Assembly: GCA_947167105.1 (NCBI GenBank)
Contig: CAMVGU010000001.1
Span: 1-64,000, forward strand
DNA: 64,000 nucleotides
From: an uncultured Selenomonas sp.
GTDB taxonomy: Bacteria > Bacillota > Negativicutes > Selenomonadales > Selenomonadaceae
Reading direction: 5' to 3'
Numbering within the stretch: the stretch's first letter is position 1; the number at the start of each line of letters is the position of its first letter. This document shows, in pieces, positions 43,236 through 53,120 of this stretch. Below the pieces are notes generated by a model. The model saw nothing but the letters and a program-made list of their open reading frames with translations, was not told the DNA's origin and did not search any database. A program made the position numbers and the translations under genes.

Positions 43236-44858
43236 TTGTCAGCTATACAGGAAGAACTGGACAAGGAAATACAGAAGCGGCGTACCTTCGCCATCATCTC
43301 CCATCCTGATGCCGGTAAGACGACCCTCACAGAGAAGCTGCTGCTCTATGGCGGAGCTATCCATCTGGCTGGCTCCATCAAGAGCCGCAAGACTCAGCGC
43401 CATGCTGTGTCAGACTGGATGGAGATCGAGAAGCAGCGTGGGATCTCGGTCACTAGCTCCGTACTGCAGTTCGATTATGAGGGGTGCCGCATCAATATCC
43501 TGGACACGCCGGGCCATCAGGATTTCAGCGAGGATACCTACCGCACCCTGATGGCGGTGGACAGTGCTGTGATGGTGCTGGATATCGCTAAGGGTGTCGA
43601 GGCCCAGACGAAGAAGCTTTTCAAGGTCTGCAAGCAGCGGGGGATTCCCATTTTCACCTTTGTGAATAAGCTGGATCGCTTTGGCAAGGCTCCCCTTGAT
43701 ATTATGGATGAGCTGGAGCATGTGCTGGGCATTCGTTCTTATCCGATGGACTGGCCCATTGGCACGGACGGCAAGTATATGGGTGTCTATGACCGCAGGC
43801 GCAAGAAGATTGAGCTATTTGCGGAGGATAGCTCCCATGGCCAGTCCGAGCGCGTGTCAGAGACTTTCGAGCCGGATGACTCACGGGTGCGGGAGCGTGT
43901 CGGTGAGTCTGCCTGGGAGGCTCTCCAGGATGATATCATGCTGCTGGATGAGGCCGGCGAGGACTTTGATGAGAAAATGGTTGCGGCAGGGGAACTGACC
44001 CCTATGTTCTTTGGCTCGGCCATGACGAACTTTGGCGTGCAGAATTTTCTGGAGGAATATATCCGCCTGGCTCCGCCGCCTCAGCCCCGCAAATCCAGCG
44101 AGGGCCTGATTGCTCCTGATTCGGAGGAGTTTTCTGCTTTCGTGTTCAAGATACAGGCTAATATGAACCCTGCCCATCGTGACCGTCTGGCCTTCATTCG
44201 CATCTGCTCCGGCAAGTTTGAGCGCAATATGGAAGTTTGGCACGAGAAATCAGGCAAGCTGCTGAAGCTCGCCCAGCCCCAGCAGTTCCTGGCTCAGGAC
44301 AGGCAGATCATTGACACAGCTTATCCCGGTGATATTGTGGGCCTGTTTGACCCTGGGGTGTTTGGCATCGGTGATACTATCTGCCAGCAGCGTAAATTTA
44401 AGTATGAGGATTTCCCGGTCTTTCCCCCAGAGAAATTTGCCCGTGTGTCCGCGAAGGATACAATGAAGCGCAAGCAGTTTGTGAAGGGCATCGAGCAACT
44501 GACCCAGGAAGGTGCCATCCAGCTTTTCCAGCAGGCAGGTGCAGGGGCAGAGTCCTATATCGTCGGCACAGTCGGCACTTTGCAGTTCGAGGTGCTGGAA
44601 TACCGCCTGAAGAACGAATACAATGTTGATATAGAGCTGAATATGCAGCCCTACGAGGTCGCACGCTGGCTGGCTTATGAGGACGGCAGCGAGGTGGCAC
44701 CGGCCAGCCTGAAGGGGGCGGATCGTGGCATGTTCGTCTATGACCGCCACGGGAACCCTGTGCTTCTGGTAAATAACGAATGGGCATTGGGCTGGATTAC
44801 GGACAATAACCCTGATTTGCAATTAGGCACGGTACCTTTTGACAGGAAAGAAGCTTGA
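43236..44858 (+). CDS. prfC: Peptide chain release factor 3
   Basis: A 540-residue translational GTPase that recycles RF1/RF2. G motifs: ISHPDAGKTTLTEKL (G1), RGISVTSSV (G2), DTPGHQDFSEDTYR (G3) and FVNKLDR (G4), followed by domain II and the RF3-type C-terminus (VGTLQFEVLEYRLKNEY). RF3 is told from EF-G by the GSIKSRKTQRHAVSDWM segment. TTG start at 43236 with GGAGG about 9 bases ahead. uppP follows 14 bp downstream. Confidence 0.96.
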   Translation: MSAIQEELDKEIQKRRTFAIISHPDAGKTTLTEKLLLYGGAIHLAGSIKSRKTQRHAVSDWMEIEKQRGISVTSSVLQFDYEGCRINILDTPGHQDFSEDTYRTLMAVDSAVMVLDIAKGVEAQTKKLFKVCKQRGIPIFTFVNKLDRFGKAPLDIMDELEHVLGIRSYPMDWPIGTDGKYMGVYDRRRKKIELFAEDSSHGQSERVSETFEPDDSRVRERVGESAWEALQDDIMLLDEAGEDFDEKMVAAGELTPMFFGSAMTNFGVQNFLEEYIRLAPPPQPRKSSEGLIAPDSEEFSAFVFKIQANMNPAHRDRLAFIRICSGKFERNMEVWHEKSGKLLKLAQPQQFLAQDRQIIDTAYPGDIVGLFDPGVFGIGDTICQQRKFKYEDFPVFPPEKFARVSAKDTMKRKQFVKGIEQLTQEGAIQLFQQAGAGAESYIVGTVGTLQFEVLEYRLKNEYNVDIELNMQPYEVARWLAYEDGSEVAPASLKGADRGMFVYDRHGNPVLLVNNEWALGWITDNNPDLQLGTVPFDRKEA

Positions 44859-44872
44859 GGAGGCAATAAGTT

Positions 44873-45724
44873 TTGGATGTAAGTATCATAGAGCTCCTGA
44901 AGGTCGTCATTATCGGCGTGGTCGAGGGGCTGACAGAATGGCTGCCGGTATCTTCCACTGGCCATATGATTTTGGTGGACGAGTTCATCAGGCTGAATGT
45001 TGACCAGAAATTCATGGATATGTTCCTGGTGGTCATTCAACTAGGGGCGATTATGGCAGTCGTGGTGCTGAACTTTGAGAAGCTGAATCCGTTTTCCGGC
45101 TGGAAATCCAGGCAGGAGAAAAAAGATACCGTTGATTTGTGGAAGAAGGTCATTGTTGCCTGCCTGCCGGCTGCAGTCATCGGCCTGGCCCTGAACGACT
45201 ATATGGAGGAACACCTGATGAATGCGCCGGTGGTGGCTGCAATGCTCATCCTGTACGGTGTGCTCTTCATCGTGGTGGAGAATTACAATAAGCGCCGCCG
45301 TCCCCGTGTGCAGAGCCTGGAGCGCTTGGATTACAAGACAGCCCTCATCATCGGTTTCTTTCAGGTACTGTCACTGGTGCCCGGCACGAGCCGTTCCGGC
45401 GCCACCATTCTGGGCGGCATCCTCTTTGGTGCGAGCCGATATGTGGCTACGGAGTTCACTTTCTTCCTTGCCATCCCGGTCATGTTCGGGGCGAGCCTGC
45501 TGAAAATCGTGAAATTCGGCTTCCATTACTCCGGCGCAGAAATACTGATTCTGGTAATCGGCATGGCCACGGCTTTTGTGGTGTCAGTACTGTCCATCAA
45601 GTTCCTGTTGCAGTACATCAAGCGCAATGATTTCAAAGCCTTTGGTTGGTACCGCATTGTGCTCGGTATCGTCGTGCTTGCTTACTTGTTCCTGGTGGGT
45701 GATCCGACGGCGAATAATTTATGA
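44873..45724 (+). CDS. uppP: Undecaprenyl-diphosphatase (BacA/UppP)
   Basis: The 283-residue integral membrane enzyme recycles undecaprenyl pyrophosphate for cell-wall synthesis. The two signature motifs are VVEGLTEWLPVSSTGHMIL (residues about 16-34) and SLVPGTSRSGATILGG (about 165-180), in a protein with about 8 helices. TTG start at 44873 with GAGGAGG 8 bases upstream. It lies between prfC and pth. Confidence 0.95.
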   Translation: MDVSIIELLKVVIIGVVEGLTEWLPVSSTGHMILVDEFIRLNVDQKFMDMFLVVIQLGAIMAVVVLNFEKLNPFSGWKSRQEKKDTVDLWKKVIVACLPAAVIGLALNDYMEEHLMNAPVVAAMLILYGVLFIVVENYNKRRRPRVQSLERLDYKTALIIGFFQVLSLVPGTSRSGATILGGILFGASRYVATEFTFFLAIPVMFGASLLKIVKFGFHYSGAEILILVIGMATAFVVSVLSIKFLLQYIKRNDFKAFGWYRIVLGIVVLAYLFLVGDPTANNL

Positions 45725-45769
45725 TTTTGTGCGGGCGCGTTCAGCGCCCGTTTTTGAGGTAATAGCGTG

Positions 45770-46420
45770 ATGAAAGTTATTGTCGGCCTGGGCAATCCCG
45801 GCCCGAAATACGGCCTGACCAAGCACAATGTGGGCTTTATGCTGGTGAATGCCCTGGCGGAAAAGCTGGGCATCAGCGAGACGGAGTGGAAGGACAAATT
45901 CGAGGCGCTGGTGGCGGAGACCCACATAGGCATGGAAAAGGTTCTCCTGGTAAAGCCCCTGACCTATATGAACGACAGCGGCAGGGCCGTGGGGCCGCTC
46001 TTATCCTGGTACAAGCTGGAGCCGGAGGATTTGGTGGTGGTACACGATGATATGGACATACCAGCAGGTACCATCCGCATCCGCAAAAAGGGCAGCGCAG
46101 GCGGGCACAACGGAATCAAGTCCCTTCTGGCCCATGTGGGGGATGAGCATTTCACCCGCGTGCGCATCGGCATAGGCCGTCCCTTGCCGGGCTGGTCGGT
46201 GATAGATCATGTGCTGGCGCCCTTTCCCAGTGAGGATGTGCCGAAAATCCGCGAAGCCATTGAGTATCTGCTGCCTGCGGTGGAAACCATCGTCACGGAA
46301 GGCACGGATCTGGCGATGAATAAGTACAATCCCAGGAAGCAGAAAAAGCCCAAGCAAACCGAGACTGCACCTGAGCCGGAGGGAGAAACGGATGAGCAAA
46401 GCAAGCAAGCTGGAAAATGA
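45770..46420 (+). CDS. pth: Peptidyl-tRNA hydrolase
   Basis: A 216-residue enzyme that frees tRNA from peptidyl-tRNA. Motifs: IVGLGNPGPKYGLTKHNVGF (catalytic His), LVKPLTYMNDSG, VVHDDMDIPAG (catalytic Asp) and RKKGSAGGHNGIKSL. A charged C-terminal tail of about 30 residues extends past the usual domain (KKPKQTETAPEPEGE). ATG at 45770 with GAGGTAA upstream. It overlaps the radical SAM gene by 29 bp. Confidence 0.95.
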   Translation: MKVIVGLGNPGPKYGLTKHNVGFMLVNALAEKLGISETEWKDKFEALVAETHIGMEKVLLVKPLTYMNDSGRAVGPLLSWYKLEPEDLVVVHDDMDIPAGTIRIRKKGSAGGHNGIKSLLAHVGDEHFTRVRIGIGRPLPGWSVIDHVLAPFPSEDVPKIREAIEYLLPAVETIVTEGTDLAMNKYNPRKQKKPKQTETAPEPEGETDEQSKQAGK

Positions 46421-47663
46421 TGAACGGATTACCCCGGTTTATGCAGACGAGGAGGGCAATATCCTGGATGCACCGGGGCTCTCCGCTATGGGGCGCACGG
46501 GCAGGGAAAATGTGCTGCTGACACCTGGGGATTTAATTCCCCTGCCTGAGAGCGCGGATTTGATGTTGATGCCGGGGCACAGGGCAGTGGGGCAGATGCC
46601 TGACGGCGAAATCCTGCCTATCGCGGGGGCGGCTGTAGCCGCCATCCTGCCAGCAGGCTATACGCGACTTTTCCTGCCGGCCTTTGAGCGTGAGGCAGAG
46701 GCGCAGCGCCTGCCGCTGTACGGTTATACAGCTCTGGCGGTCTACCATGACGAGCTGTACTGCGCGGCCTTGTATACGGACGAAAACGAGAAATGGGATC
46801 CGGTCAATTACAACACCAGGGAACTGAAGAACCTGGTGAAGCGTACGAAGAAGGACTTGCCGGGGAACCGCATCGTGGAGCAGGTGGCAGGTTGTTCCCT
46901 GAAATGGCACTGCTGCACGGCCCAGAATCTATTTTATCGTCGCTGGGAGTGCGGCATCCCCACCTCACCGGTCTGCAATGCGAACTGCTTTGGCTGCATT
47001 TCCCTGCAGCCTGCCGAGTGCTGTCCCTCTCCCCAGAGCCGTATTACCTTCCGTCCCACGCCGGAGGAAATCGCCCAGGTTGGCATCTACCATTTGTCTG
47101 TGGCACCGGAGGGTATAGTAAGCTTCGGTCAGGGCTGCGAGGGAGAGCCGAGCCTGGCAGCGGAGAATATCGCTGCTGGTATCAGACTCATCCGCCAGCA
47201 AACGGATAAGGGCCAGATCAACATGAATTCCAATGCAGGCTGGACAGAGGGTGTGAAGAAAATCGTGGATGCTGGTCTGGACTCCCTGCGCGTCTCCATC
47301 ATCAGCGCCCGTCCCGAGGGTTATGATGCCTATTACCGGGCAAGCTATCATCTGGAAAATGTGAAAGAGTCCATCCGCTATGCCCTGGAAAAAAATGTCT
47401 ATGTGTCCCTAAACCTCCTATATTTCCCTGGCTATAACGACAGGGAGGAGGAACTTGCGGCCTGGCAGGAGTTCTTCCGTGAGCTGCCGGTACAGATGAT
47501 ACAGGTACGCAACCTGAATATAGACCCGGAGGCCTTTTTGAACATTATGCCTGAGCCACGGGGGAATGCCGTGGGTACGAAGCAGTTCCTGGAGACACTG
47601 AAACAGGAGTTTCCGCAGCTCGTAATCGGCAGTTTCAGTCATTTTTCAAAGCCTTCCCTTTGA
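46392..47663 (+). CDS. Radical SAM protein of unknown function
   Basis: A 423-residue protein whose cluster motif CNANCFGC (CxxxCxxC) lies unusually late, near residue 194, after a non-SAM N-terminal region of about 190 residues that has a further cysteine group (CSLKWHCC). The SAM barrel follows (LSVAPEGIVSFGQGCEGEP, MNSNAGWTEGVKKI). I do not recognise the subfamily. It begins inside pth and would be translated with it. Its final codons and stop are supplied by a dispersed repeat (47651-47712). Confidence 0.8.
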   Translation: MSKASKLENDERITPVYADEEGNILDAPGLSAMGRTGRENVLLTPGDLIPLPESADLMLMPGHRAVGQMPDGEILPIAGAAVAAILPAGYTRLFLPAFEREAEAQRLPLYGYTALAVYHDELYCAALYTDENEKWDPVNYNTRELKNLVKRTKKDLPGNRIVEQVAGCSLKWHCCTAQNLFYRRWECGIPTSPVCNANCFGCISLQPAECCPSPQSRITFRPTPEEIAQVGIYHLSVAPEGIVSFGQGCEGEPSLAAENIAAGIRLIRQQTDKGQINMNSNAGWTEGVKKIVDAGLDSLRVSIISARPEGYDAYYRASYHLENVKESIRYALEKNVYVSLNLLYFPGYNDREEELAAWQEFFRELPVQMIQVRNLNIDPEAFLNIMPEPRGNAVGTKQFLETLKQEFPQLVIGSFSHFSKPSL

Positions 47664-47712
47664 GGGTAAGGTGTCAGCCGATAGGCTGACAGATGAGGTG
47701 CAAGGGGAAGGC
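47651..47712. repeat. Dispersed palindromic repeat, copy 2, acting as stop and terminator
   Basis: GCCTTCCCTTTG (47651-47662) and CAAGGGGAAGGC (47701-47712) form near-perfect terminal arms, with an inner GTCAGCC/GGCTGAC hairpin, and TTTTT follows. The radical SAM stop codon (47661-47663) lies in the left arm. It is related to the copy at 33831. Confidence 0.7.
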
Positions 47713-47718
47713 TTTTTC

Positions 47719-47747
47719 TTGACAGGCGTGGCCTGATTTGCTAGACT
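47719..47747 (+). promoter_or_regulatory. Predicted promoter of the glyQS operon
   Basis: TTGACA (47719-47724), 17 bases and TAGACT (47742-47747), just upstream of the T-box leader. Confidence 0.65.
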
Positions 47748-47753
47748 ATGACA

Positions 47754-47979
47754 CAGCGATGAAGAAGAGGAGTAGCGTCTGCCAAAAGCGAGCGGTGAGG
47801 GTGAAAGGCCGCAGGGATGCGAAGGGCACTTCGGAGCAAAATAGCATAGTATGAAGCGGGCAGGAAGCTTTCCTGCCAATCAGGGTGGAACCGCGGAGCT
47901 TTGAGATGAGGAGCCTCGTCCCTGTGACTGAAGTTGTCCCCAAGAGGACTTGCTAAAGTGTCGCAGGGCAGGCTCTTTT
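47754..47979 (+). promoter_or_regulatory. Glycine T-box leader with terminator
   Basis: The T-box sequence AGGGTGGAACCGCGG is at 47883-47897. Upstream, GAAGGGCACTTCGGAGCAA matches the specifier-loop region of glyQS leaders with GGC (glycine) at 47825-47827. A long terminator stem, GAGCCT...CCCTGTGAC (from 47911) with GTCGCAGGGCAGGCTC (to 47975), ends in TTTT. Uncharged tRNA-Gly would stabilise the antiterminator and switch on glyQ-glyS. Confidence 0.9.
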
Positions 47980-48019
47980 CGTATGTCTGCACCTGCGCAA
48001 GTGTGAGGAGTTGTTTTTT

Positions 48020-48913
48020 ATGAAGTTTCAGGAGATGATTCTGGCCCTGCAGCAGTTCTGGTCTGAGCAGGGCTGCATCCTGGCTGAGCCTTACGATGTG
48101 GAGAAGGGCGCAGGTACTATGAATCCCTTCACATTCCTGCGGGTGCTCGGCCCGGAGCCTTGGCACGTGGCCTATGTGGAGCCCTCCAGGAGGCCCGCAG
48201 ACGGGCGCTACGGCGATAATCCGAACCGCCTGTACCAGCACCATCAGTTCCAGGTCATCATGAAGCCGTCGCCGGACAATATCCAGGAGCTGTATCTGGA
48301 GAGCCTGGAGCGTCTCGGCATTGACCCCCGGCAGCATGATATCCGTTTCGTGGAGGATAACTGGGAGTCGCCGACCCTGGGAGCCTGGGGCCTGGGCTGG
48401 GAAGTCTGGCTGGATGGCATGGAGATTACCCAGTTCACCTATTTCCAGCAGGTGGGCAGCCAGGACGTGAAGCCTGTTTCCTCCGAGATTACCTACGGGC
48501 TGGAGCGTCTGGCGATGTACATACAGGGCGTGGAGAACGTCTATGACATCCAGTGGACGGATGAGTACACCTATGGAGATGTGTTCCACCAGAATGAGTA
48601 TGAGCAGTCTGCCTACTCCTTCGACCTGTCGGACGAGAAGCTGCTGTTTGAGCTGTTTGACAAGTATGAGGCTGAGGCTGTGCGCATCATTGAGCAGGGC
48701 TATGTGCATCCTGCCTATGACTATGTGCTGAAATGCTCCCATACCTTCAATCTGCTGGATGCCCGTGGCGCCATCTCGGTGTCCCAGCGCACGGCCTTTA
48801 TTGGCCGTGTCAGGAAGCTGGCGCGTTTGTGTGCGGAATGTTATTTGAAGCAGCGGGAGGAGCTTGGCTATCCGATGCTGCATCGCGGTGAGAAAGGCAG
48901 GGCAGAGGCATGA
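48020..48913 (+). CDS. glyQ: Glycyl-tRNA synthetase alpha subunit
   Basis: A 297-residue catalytic chain of the tetrameric (alpha2-beta2) class II synthetase. Conserved stretches: [68 protein letters not shown] and the class II signature regions. I chose the ATG at 48020 with GAGGAG about 8 bases ahead; the frame's earlier TTG has no such spacing. It is controlled by the upstream T-box. glyS overlaps it by 4 bases. Confidence 0.97.
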   Translation: MKFQEMILALQQFWSEQGCILAEPYDVEKGAGTMNPFTFLRVLGPEPWHVAYVEPSRRPADGRYGDNPNRLYQHHQFQVIMKPSPDNIQELYLESLERLGIDPRQHDIRFVEDNWESPTLGAWGLGWEVWLDGMEITQFTYFQQVGSQDVKPVSSEITYGLERLAMYIQGVENVYDIQWTDEYTYGDVFHQNEYEQSAYSFDLSDEKLLFELFDKYEAEAVRIIEQGYVHPAYDYVLKCSHTFNLLDARGAISVSQRTAFIGRVRKLARLCAECYLKQREELGYPMLHRGEKGRAEA

Positions 48914-50991
48914 GCAGAAATCTGTTATTGGAAATCGGCACGGAGGAAGTACCGGCTCATGTGATGCCGGGGATCCTTGCCCAGCTAAAGGAGAATGCCG
49001 CTAAGGCGTTCAAGGAAAATCGCTTGGCCTTCGAGAGTGTGCGCACCCTGGGTACGCCGCGCCGCACAGCCTTGCTGGTGACGGGGCTGGCCGAGAGGCA
49101 GGAGGACGTGGAGAGCGAGAACCGCGGTCCTTCTGTGCAGATTGCTTTTGATGCAGAGGGCAAACCCACCAAGGCAGCCCAGGGCTTTGCCCGGGGCCAG
49201 AAGGTGAAGCCTGAGGATTTGGTGGTGAAGGACGGCTATGTGTATGCCATGGTGCATGAGGCCGGGCAGGAAACGGCAGAGCTCTTGAAGACCATCCTGC
49301 CGGAACTGGTGAATGGACTTAGCTTTCCGAACAACATGCGTTGGCGCGACTTGGACTTCAAGTTCATCCGTCCCATCCGCTGGCTGGTGGCCTTGCTGGG
49401 GGCTGAGGTGGTGCCCTTCGAGGTGGCGGAGGTCAAGAGTGGTCGCGTCTCCCGAGGGCATCGCTTCCTCTCGCCGACTCGTGCAAATAACGGCGAGTTC
49501 GAGATTGGGGATGCGGATTCCTACGAGAAGGCCCTGGAAGCCCAATTCGTGATTGTGGATCAGGAGCGCCGCAAGCAGATGATCCGTGAGCAAATCGAGC
49601 AGGTCGCCAGGGATAGTGGCGGGCAGGCGGAGATTTCCGCGGAATTGCTGGAAGAAGTGCTCTACCTCGTTGAGTACCCCACTGCCCTTTGCGGCAAATT
49701 CGACGAGAAATATCTTAAGCTGCCGGAAGAGGCAGTCATTACGCCCATGCGCGACCACCAGCGCTATTTCCCGGTGAAGGGAGCAGAGGGGAAGCTTCTG
49801 CCCCTCTTTATCACCGTGCGCAACGGCGGCAAGGAATACCTGGAGACTGTGCAGCACGGTAACGAGCGCGTCCTGCGTGCCCGTCTGGAGGATGCTCAGT
49901 TCTTCTTTGACGAGGATCGCAAGAAGTCCTTGGAGGAGCACCGTGAGAAGCTGAAAACCGTGGTCTTCCAGCAGGGTCTCGGCACGATGTACGAAAAGAG
50001 CGAGCGACTGGCGGCCCTGTCCGATTTCATCGCTGATGCCCTGGGCGAGCAGGCAGATGAGAAGGCCCGTAAGCATGCGCACCGCGCGGCCCTCCTGTGC
50101 AAGGCCGACCTTGTTACCGGCATGGTCACGGAGTTCACTGAGCTGCAGGGCATTATGGGCCGTGAGTATGCGCGGCTGGACGGCGAGTGCGAGAAGGTCG
50201 CCCTGGCCATCGACGAGCACTATATGCCGCGTTTTGCAGGGGACAGGCAGCCCCAGACACCTGCCGGTCGCATTGTCAGCGTGGCAGATAAGCTTGATAC
50301 CATTGTGGGCACCTTCTCCCGGGGCAAGATCCCCACAGGCTCCCAGGATCCCTTTGCCTTGCGCCGTCAGGCTCTGGGCCTGGTACACATGCTGATTGAG
50401 GCCAAGTGGCAGTTGGATATTCCCAGTGTGGTTGCCAAGGCCATGGAGCTTTACGGCATTAACGAGGCTAAGACCTGCGCGAAGATGCAGCAGGATGTAG
50501 CGGACTTCCTGCGTCTGCGCCTGAAGAACGTTCTGGAGGGCGAGGGCATCCGCTATGATGTGATTGACGCTGTGCTGACTGATGTGGCTGATGTCTACGG
50601 AGTGGAGCTGCGTGCCCAGGCGGTAGCGGCTTTCCTCAAAACGGAGACGGCCACGGCTAATATCCAGTCCTTTGTGCGTGTGGGGAACCTTGCAGCCAAG
50701 GCTGAGAGCGGGGAGTTCTCGGAAGAACTTTGCAGGGAGGAAGCGGAGAAAACTTTGGCCCAGGTCTATCGGTCTACGGCCAGCTCCGTGGAGAGCCTTA
50801 TTGCAGGCCAGGATTTTGCCGGGGCCATTGATGCACTGACAGAGCTTGCCCGGCCCATTGACAAATTCTTTGATGATGTCATGGTCATGGACAAGGATGA
50901 GAAAATCAAGGGTAACCGTCTGGGCCTGCTGAAGTCCATTGACATGCTCGTGGCGCAGGTAGCGGATTTCAGCAAGGTCGTGCTGGCCTGA
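48910..50991 (+). CDS. glyS: Glycyl-tRNA synthetase beta subunit
   Basis: The 693-residue beta chain binds tRNA-Gly and completes the enzyme. Recognisable are [17 protein letters not shown] at the start, [30 protein letters not shown] and the HD-like region, [18 protein letters not shown] and a helical C-terminal anticodon-binding domain. Its ATG overlaps the glyQ stop (ATGA), so the two subunits are translated together. An FMN-riboswitch promoter begins 16 bp after its stop. Confidence 0.97.
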   Translation: MSRNLLLEIGTEEVPAHVMPGILAQLKENAAKAFKENRLAFESVRTLGTPRRTALLVTGLAERQEDVESENRGPSVQIAFDAEGKPTKAAQGFARGQKVKPEDLVVKDGYVYAMVHEAGQETAELLKTILPELVNGLSFPNNMRWRDLDFKFIRPIRWLVALLGAEVVPFEVAEVKSGRVSRGHRFLSPTRANNGEFEIGDADSYEKALEAQFVIVDQERRKQMIREQIEQVARDSGGQAEISAELLEEVLYLVEYPTALCGKFDEKYLKLPEEAVITPMRDHQRYFPVKGAEGKLLPLFITVRNGGKEYLETVQHGNERVLRARLEDAQFFFDEDRKKSLEEHREKLKTVVFQQGLGTMYEKSERLAALSDFIADALGEQADEKARKHAHRAALLCKADLVTGMVTEFTELQGIMGREYARLDGECEKVALAIDEHYMPRFAGDRQPQTPAGRIVSVADKLDTIVGTFSRGKIPTGSQDPFALRRQALGLVHMLIEAKWQLDIPSVVAKAMELYGINEAKTCAKMQQDVADFLRLRLKNVLEGEGIRYDVIDAVLTDVADVYGVELRAQAVAAFLKTETATANIQSFVRVGNLAAKAESGEFSEELCREEAEKTLAQVYRSTASSVESLIAGQDFAGAIDALTELARPIDKFFDDVMVMDKDEKIKGNRLGLLKSIDMLVAQVADFSKVVLA

Positions 50992-51006
50992 TATTTTCCG
51001 CCCGAA

Positions 51007-51035
51007 TTGACAGTGCAGCGGAAAAAGTGTATACT
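51007..51035 (+). promoter_or_regulatory. Promoter of the riboflavin operon
   Basis: TTGACA (51007-51012), 17 bases and TATACT (51030-51035), a near-consensus promoter just ahead of the FMN riboswitch. Confidence 0.7.
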
Positions 51036-51053
51036 TGGACGCATGAGACATTG

Positions 51054-51286
51054 CTCTTTGAGGCGGGGTGCAAATCCCCACCGGCGGTATAGCCCGCGAG
51101 CTGAGTTTGACTTGGCATGACCCGGTGAGATTCCGGGGCCGACAGTGAGTTTCCCGGAGGGAAACGCAGTCTGGATGGGAAAAGGCATGTAATCGAAGCC
51201 TGGCGGTTTGAGCCGGGCGGGTCTTGCTACGGGCATGCGACAGAAGCCATTGAGAAGAGCAGCTTTTCGATGGCTTCTTTTATTTT
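51054..51286 (+). promoter_or_regulatory. FMN riboswitch (RFN element) with terminator
   Basis: The conserved RFN blocks are present: AGGCGGGGTGCAAATCCCCACCGGCGGTA (positions 51061-51089; key runs GGGGTGCAAATCCCC and CCGGCGGTA), AGCCCGCGAGC, GGTGAGATTCCGGGGCCGAC and GTCTGGATGGGA to about 51186. A terminator follows: GAAGCCAT (51243-51250) and ATGGCTTC (51270-51277) with inner GAGAAG/CTTTTC pairing, then TTTTATTTTT. FMN binding would stop transcription before ribD. Confidence 0.93.
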
Positions 51287-51320
51287 TGCTGAAAAGCATT
51301 GCAAAAAAGAGGTGAGCTGT

Positions 51321-52460
51321 TTGACGGATGCAGACTATATGCGCGAAGCACTGCGTGTGGCGGCACATGCCAGGGGGCGCACATCGCCGAATCCTCTGGT
51401 GGGAGCTGTCATCGTGAAAGATGGCCGCATAGTAGGCGAGGGCTGGCACCGCAAGGCAGGGACGCCTCATGCGGAGGTGCATGCGCTGGCCATGGCGGGA
51501 GAACTGGCGCGAGGGGCAACCCTCTACGTGACCTTGGAGCCTTGTGCCCACTACGGACGCACCGGCCCCTGCGCGAAGGCTGTAGCCGAGGCGGGGGTGA
51601 AGCGTGCAGTGATCGCCATGAGTGACCCGAATCCACTGGTGGCCGGCAAGGGCATAGAGATGCTGCGGCAGGCCGGTGTGGAGGTGGAAGTCGGCCTCTT
51701 GGCCCGTGAGGCTGCCCGGTTAAACGAGGTCTTCCTGCTTTGGATTGAAAGGCAGCGTCCCTTTGTATTGCTGAAAGCGGCCATGAGCCTGGATGGCAAG
51801 ATTGCAACGGCTGCAGGGGACTCCCGGTGGATTTCCGGGGAAGAGTCCAGGGCCAGGGTGCATCTTTGGCGTGATGAGTATGACGGCATCATGGCCGGTA
51901 TCGGCACGGTGCTGGCGGATAACCCCAGCTTGACGGCACGCTTGCCGGATGGTACGGGCAGGAATCCCGTGCGCATCATCGTGGACAGTCAGGCCCGCAC
52001 GCCGCCAGGCGCAAAGGTCGTGCAGGACGGGCTGGCACGGACTGTCATTGCGGTGACGGAAGCGGCCCCGGCAGAGCGTGTTTCTGCGCTGGCAGAGGCC
52101 GGCGCTGAGATACTGCGGGCAGGCCGGGGGCCGCAGGTGGATTTGGTCATGCTGCTACACGAACTGGCTCGGCAGGAGATTACTTCCGTGCTGGTGGAGG
52201 GTGGAGGCACCCTGAATTATTCCATGCTGGAGGCCGGGCTGGTGGATAAGGTTGCCATGTTCGTGGCCCCGAAGCTGCTGGGGGGGCGCAGTGCCAAGAC
52301 CCCGGTGGAAGGTATGGGCTTCCAGAGGCTTAATGAGGCTGCAGAACTGACAGAGCTCACGGCACAGGGCCTGGAGGGCGACATGCTGCTAACAGGCTAT
52401 GTCAAAAATGCAAAGATGCCCCTGTGGCTGAGATTGCCTGGAGAGCAGGCGGGAAAGTGA
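51321..52460 (+). CDS. ribD: Bifunctional riboflavin deaminase/reductase RibD
   Basis: About 379 residues. The N-terminal deaminase has SPNPLVGAVIV, GTPHAEVHAL (zinc His/Glu) and LEPCAHYGRTGPC (zinc cysteines). The C-terminal reductase has LKAAMSLDGKIAT, SRWISGEESR and VEGGGTLNYSML. It carries out steps 2-3 of riboflavin synthesis. I chose the TTG at 51321 with AAGAGGTGA upstream; the frame's first ATG (51270) falls inside the riboswitch terminator and cannot be the start. Confidence 0.95.
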   Translation: MTDADYMREALRVAAHARGRTSPNPLVGAVIVKDGRIVGEGWHRKAGTPHAEVHALAMAGELARGATLYVTLEPCAHYGRTGPCAKAVAEAGVKRAVIAMSDPNPLVAGKGIEMLRQAGVEVEVGLLAREAARLNEVFLLWIERQRPFVLLKAAMSLDGKIATAAGDSRWISGEESRARVHLWRDEYDGIMAGIGTVLADNPSLTARLPDGTGRNPVRIIVDSQARTPPGAKVVQDGLARTVIAVTEAAPAERVSALAEAGAEILRAGRGPQVDLVMLLHELARQEITSVLVEGGGTLNYSMLEAGLVDKVAMFVAPKLLGGRSAKTPVEGMGFQRLNEAAELTELTAQGLEGDMLLTGYVKNAKMPLWLRLPGEQAGK

Positions 52461-52469
52461 GGCGGAGGT

Positions 52470-53102
52470 GTGTTTACTGGTATCATTGAGGAAGTGGGCA
52501 CGGTCGAAAGCCTGAATGCAGGGGTGCTCGCAGTCAAGGCAGAGAAAGTGTTGGAAGATGTGCGGCTGGGCGACAGTATCGCGGTGAATGGCGTATGTCT
52601 GACGGTGACAAGCTTCACCGCGCAGCGCTTCACGGCGGATGTGATGCCGGAGACGGTGCGTCGCACCTCTTTCCGGGAGCTGAAAAAGGGCAGCCCGGTG
52701 AATCTGGAGCGGGCCTTAACCCTGGCTTCCCGCCTGGGAGGGCATATCGTAAGCGGGCATATCGACGGCACGGGCCAGGTGGAAAGCTTCCGTCCGGAGG
52801 GCAATGCCATCCTGCTGAAGGTACAGGCGGCGCCTGGGCTGCTGCGCTATATTGTGGAGAAAGGCTCCGTGGCGCTGGACGGCATCAGCCTGACGGTGGC
52901 GGCGGTGACGGCGCGGGATTTCACCGTGAGCCTGATACCCCATACACGGGAGGCCACGAACCTCAGAGCAAAGCGAGCTGGCAGCCCCATCAATATTGAG
53001 ACGGATATCCTTGGCAAGTATGTGGAGAAATTGCTGCAGGGGGAGCGGGCGCAGCCTGCGGGGGGGCTTACCCGTGAGTTCCTGCTGCAGAATGGATTTT
53101 GA
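52470..53102 (+). CDS. ribE: Riboflavin synthase alpha chain
   Basis: The 210-residue two-barrel protein begins FTGIIEEVGTVESL and has two homologous lumazine-binding halves, with VNGVCLTV and PETVRRTSF in the first and GHIDGTGQV and LDGISLTVAAV in the second. It dismutates two lumazines to riboflavin. The GTG start at 52470 is set by the conserved N-terminus; GGCGGAGG lies close ahead. It is the second gene of the rib operon. Confidence 0.95.
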   Translation: MFTGIIEEVGTVESLNAGVLAVKAEKVLEDVRLGDSIAVNGVCLTVTSFTAQRFTADVMPETVRRTSFRELKKGSPVNLERALTLASRLGGHIVSGHIDGTGQVESFRPEGNAILLKVQAAPGLLRYIVEKGSVALDGISLTVAAVTARDFTVSLIPHTREATNLRAKRAGSPINIETDILGKYVEKLLQGERAQPAGGLTREFLLQNGF

Positions 53103-53120
53103 TTGAAGGGGGATGGAGAT

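Noticed and set aside
48985-51081. 698-codon minus-strand frame opposite glyS
   Set aside because: It mirrors the glyS reading frame and shows no protein-family motifs; long antisense frames are common opposite GC-rich genes.
51270-51320. Extended N-terminus for RibD
   Set aside because: The first ATG lies in the right arm of the FMN riboswitch terminator; TTG 51321 has a ribosome-binding site and matches the family start.
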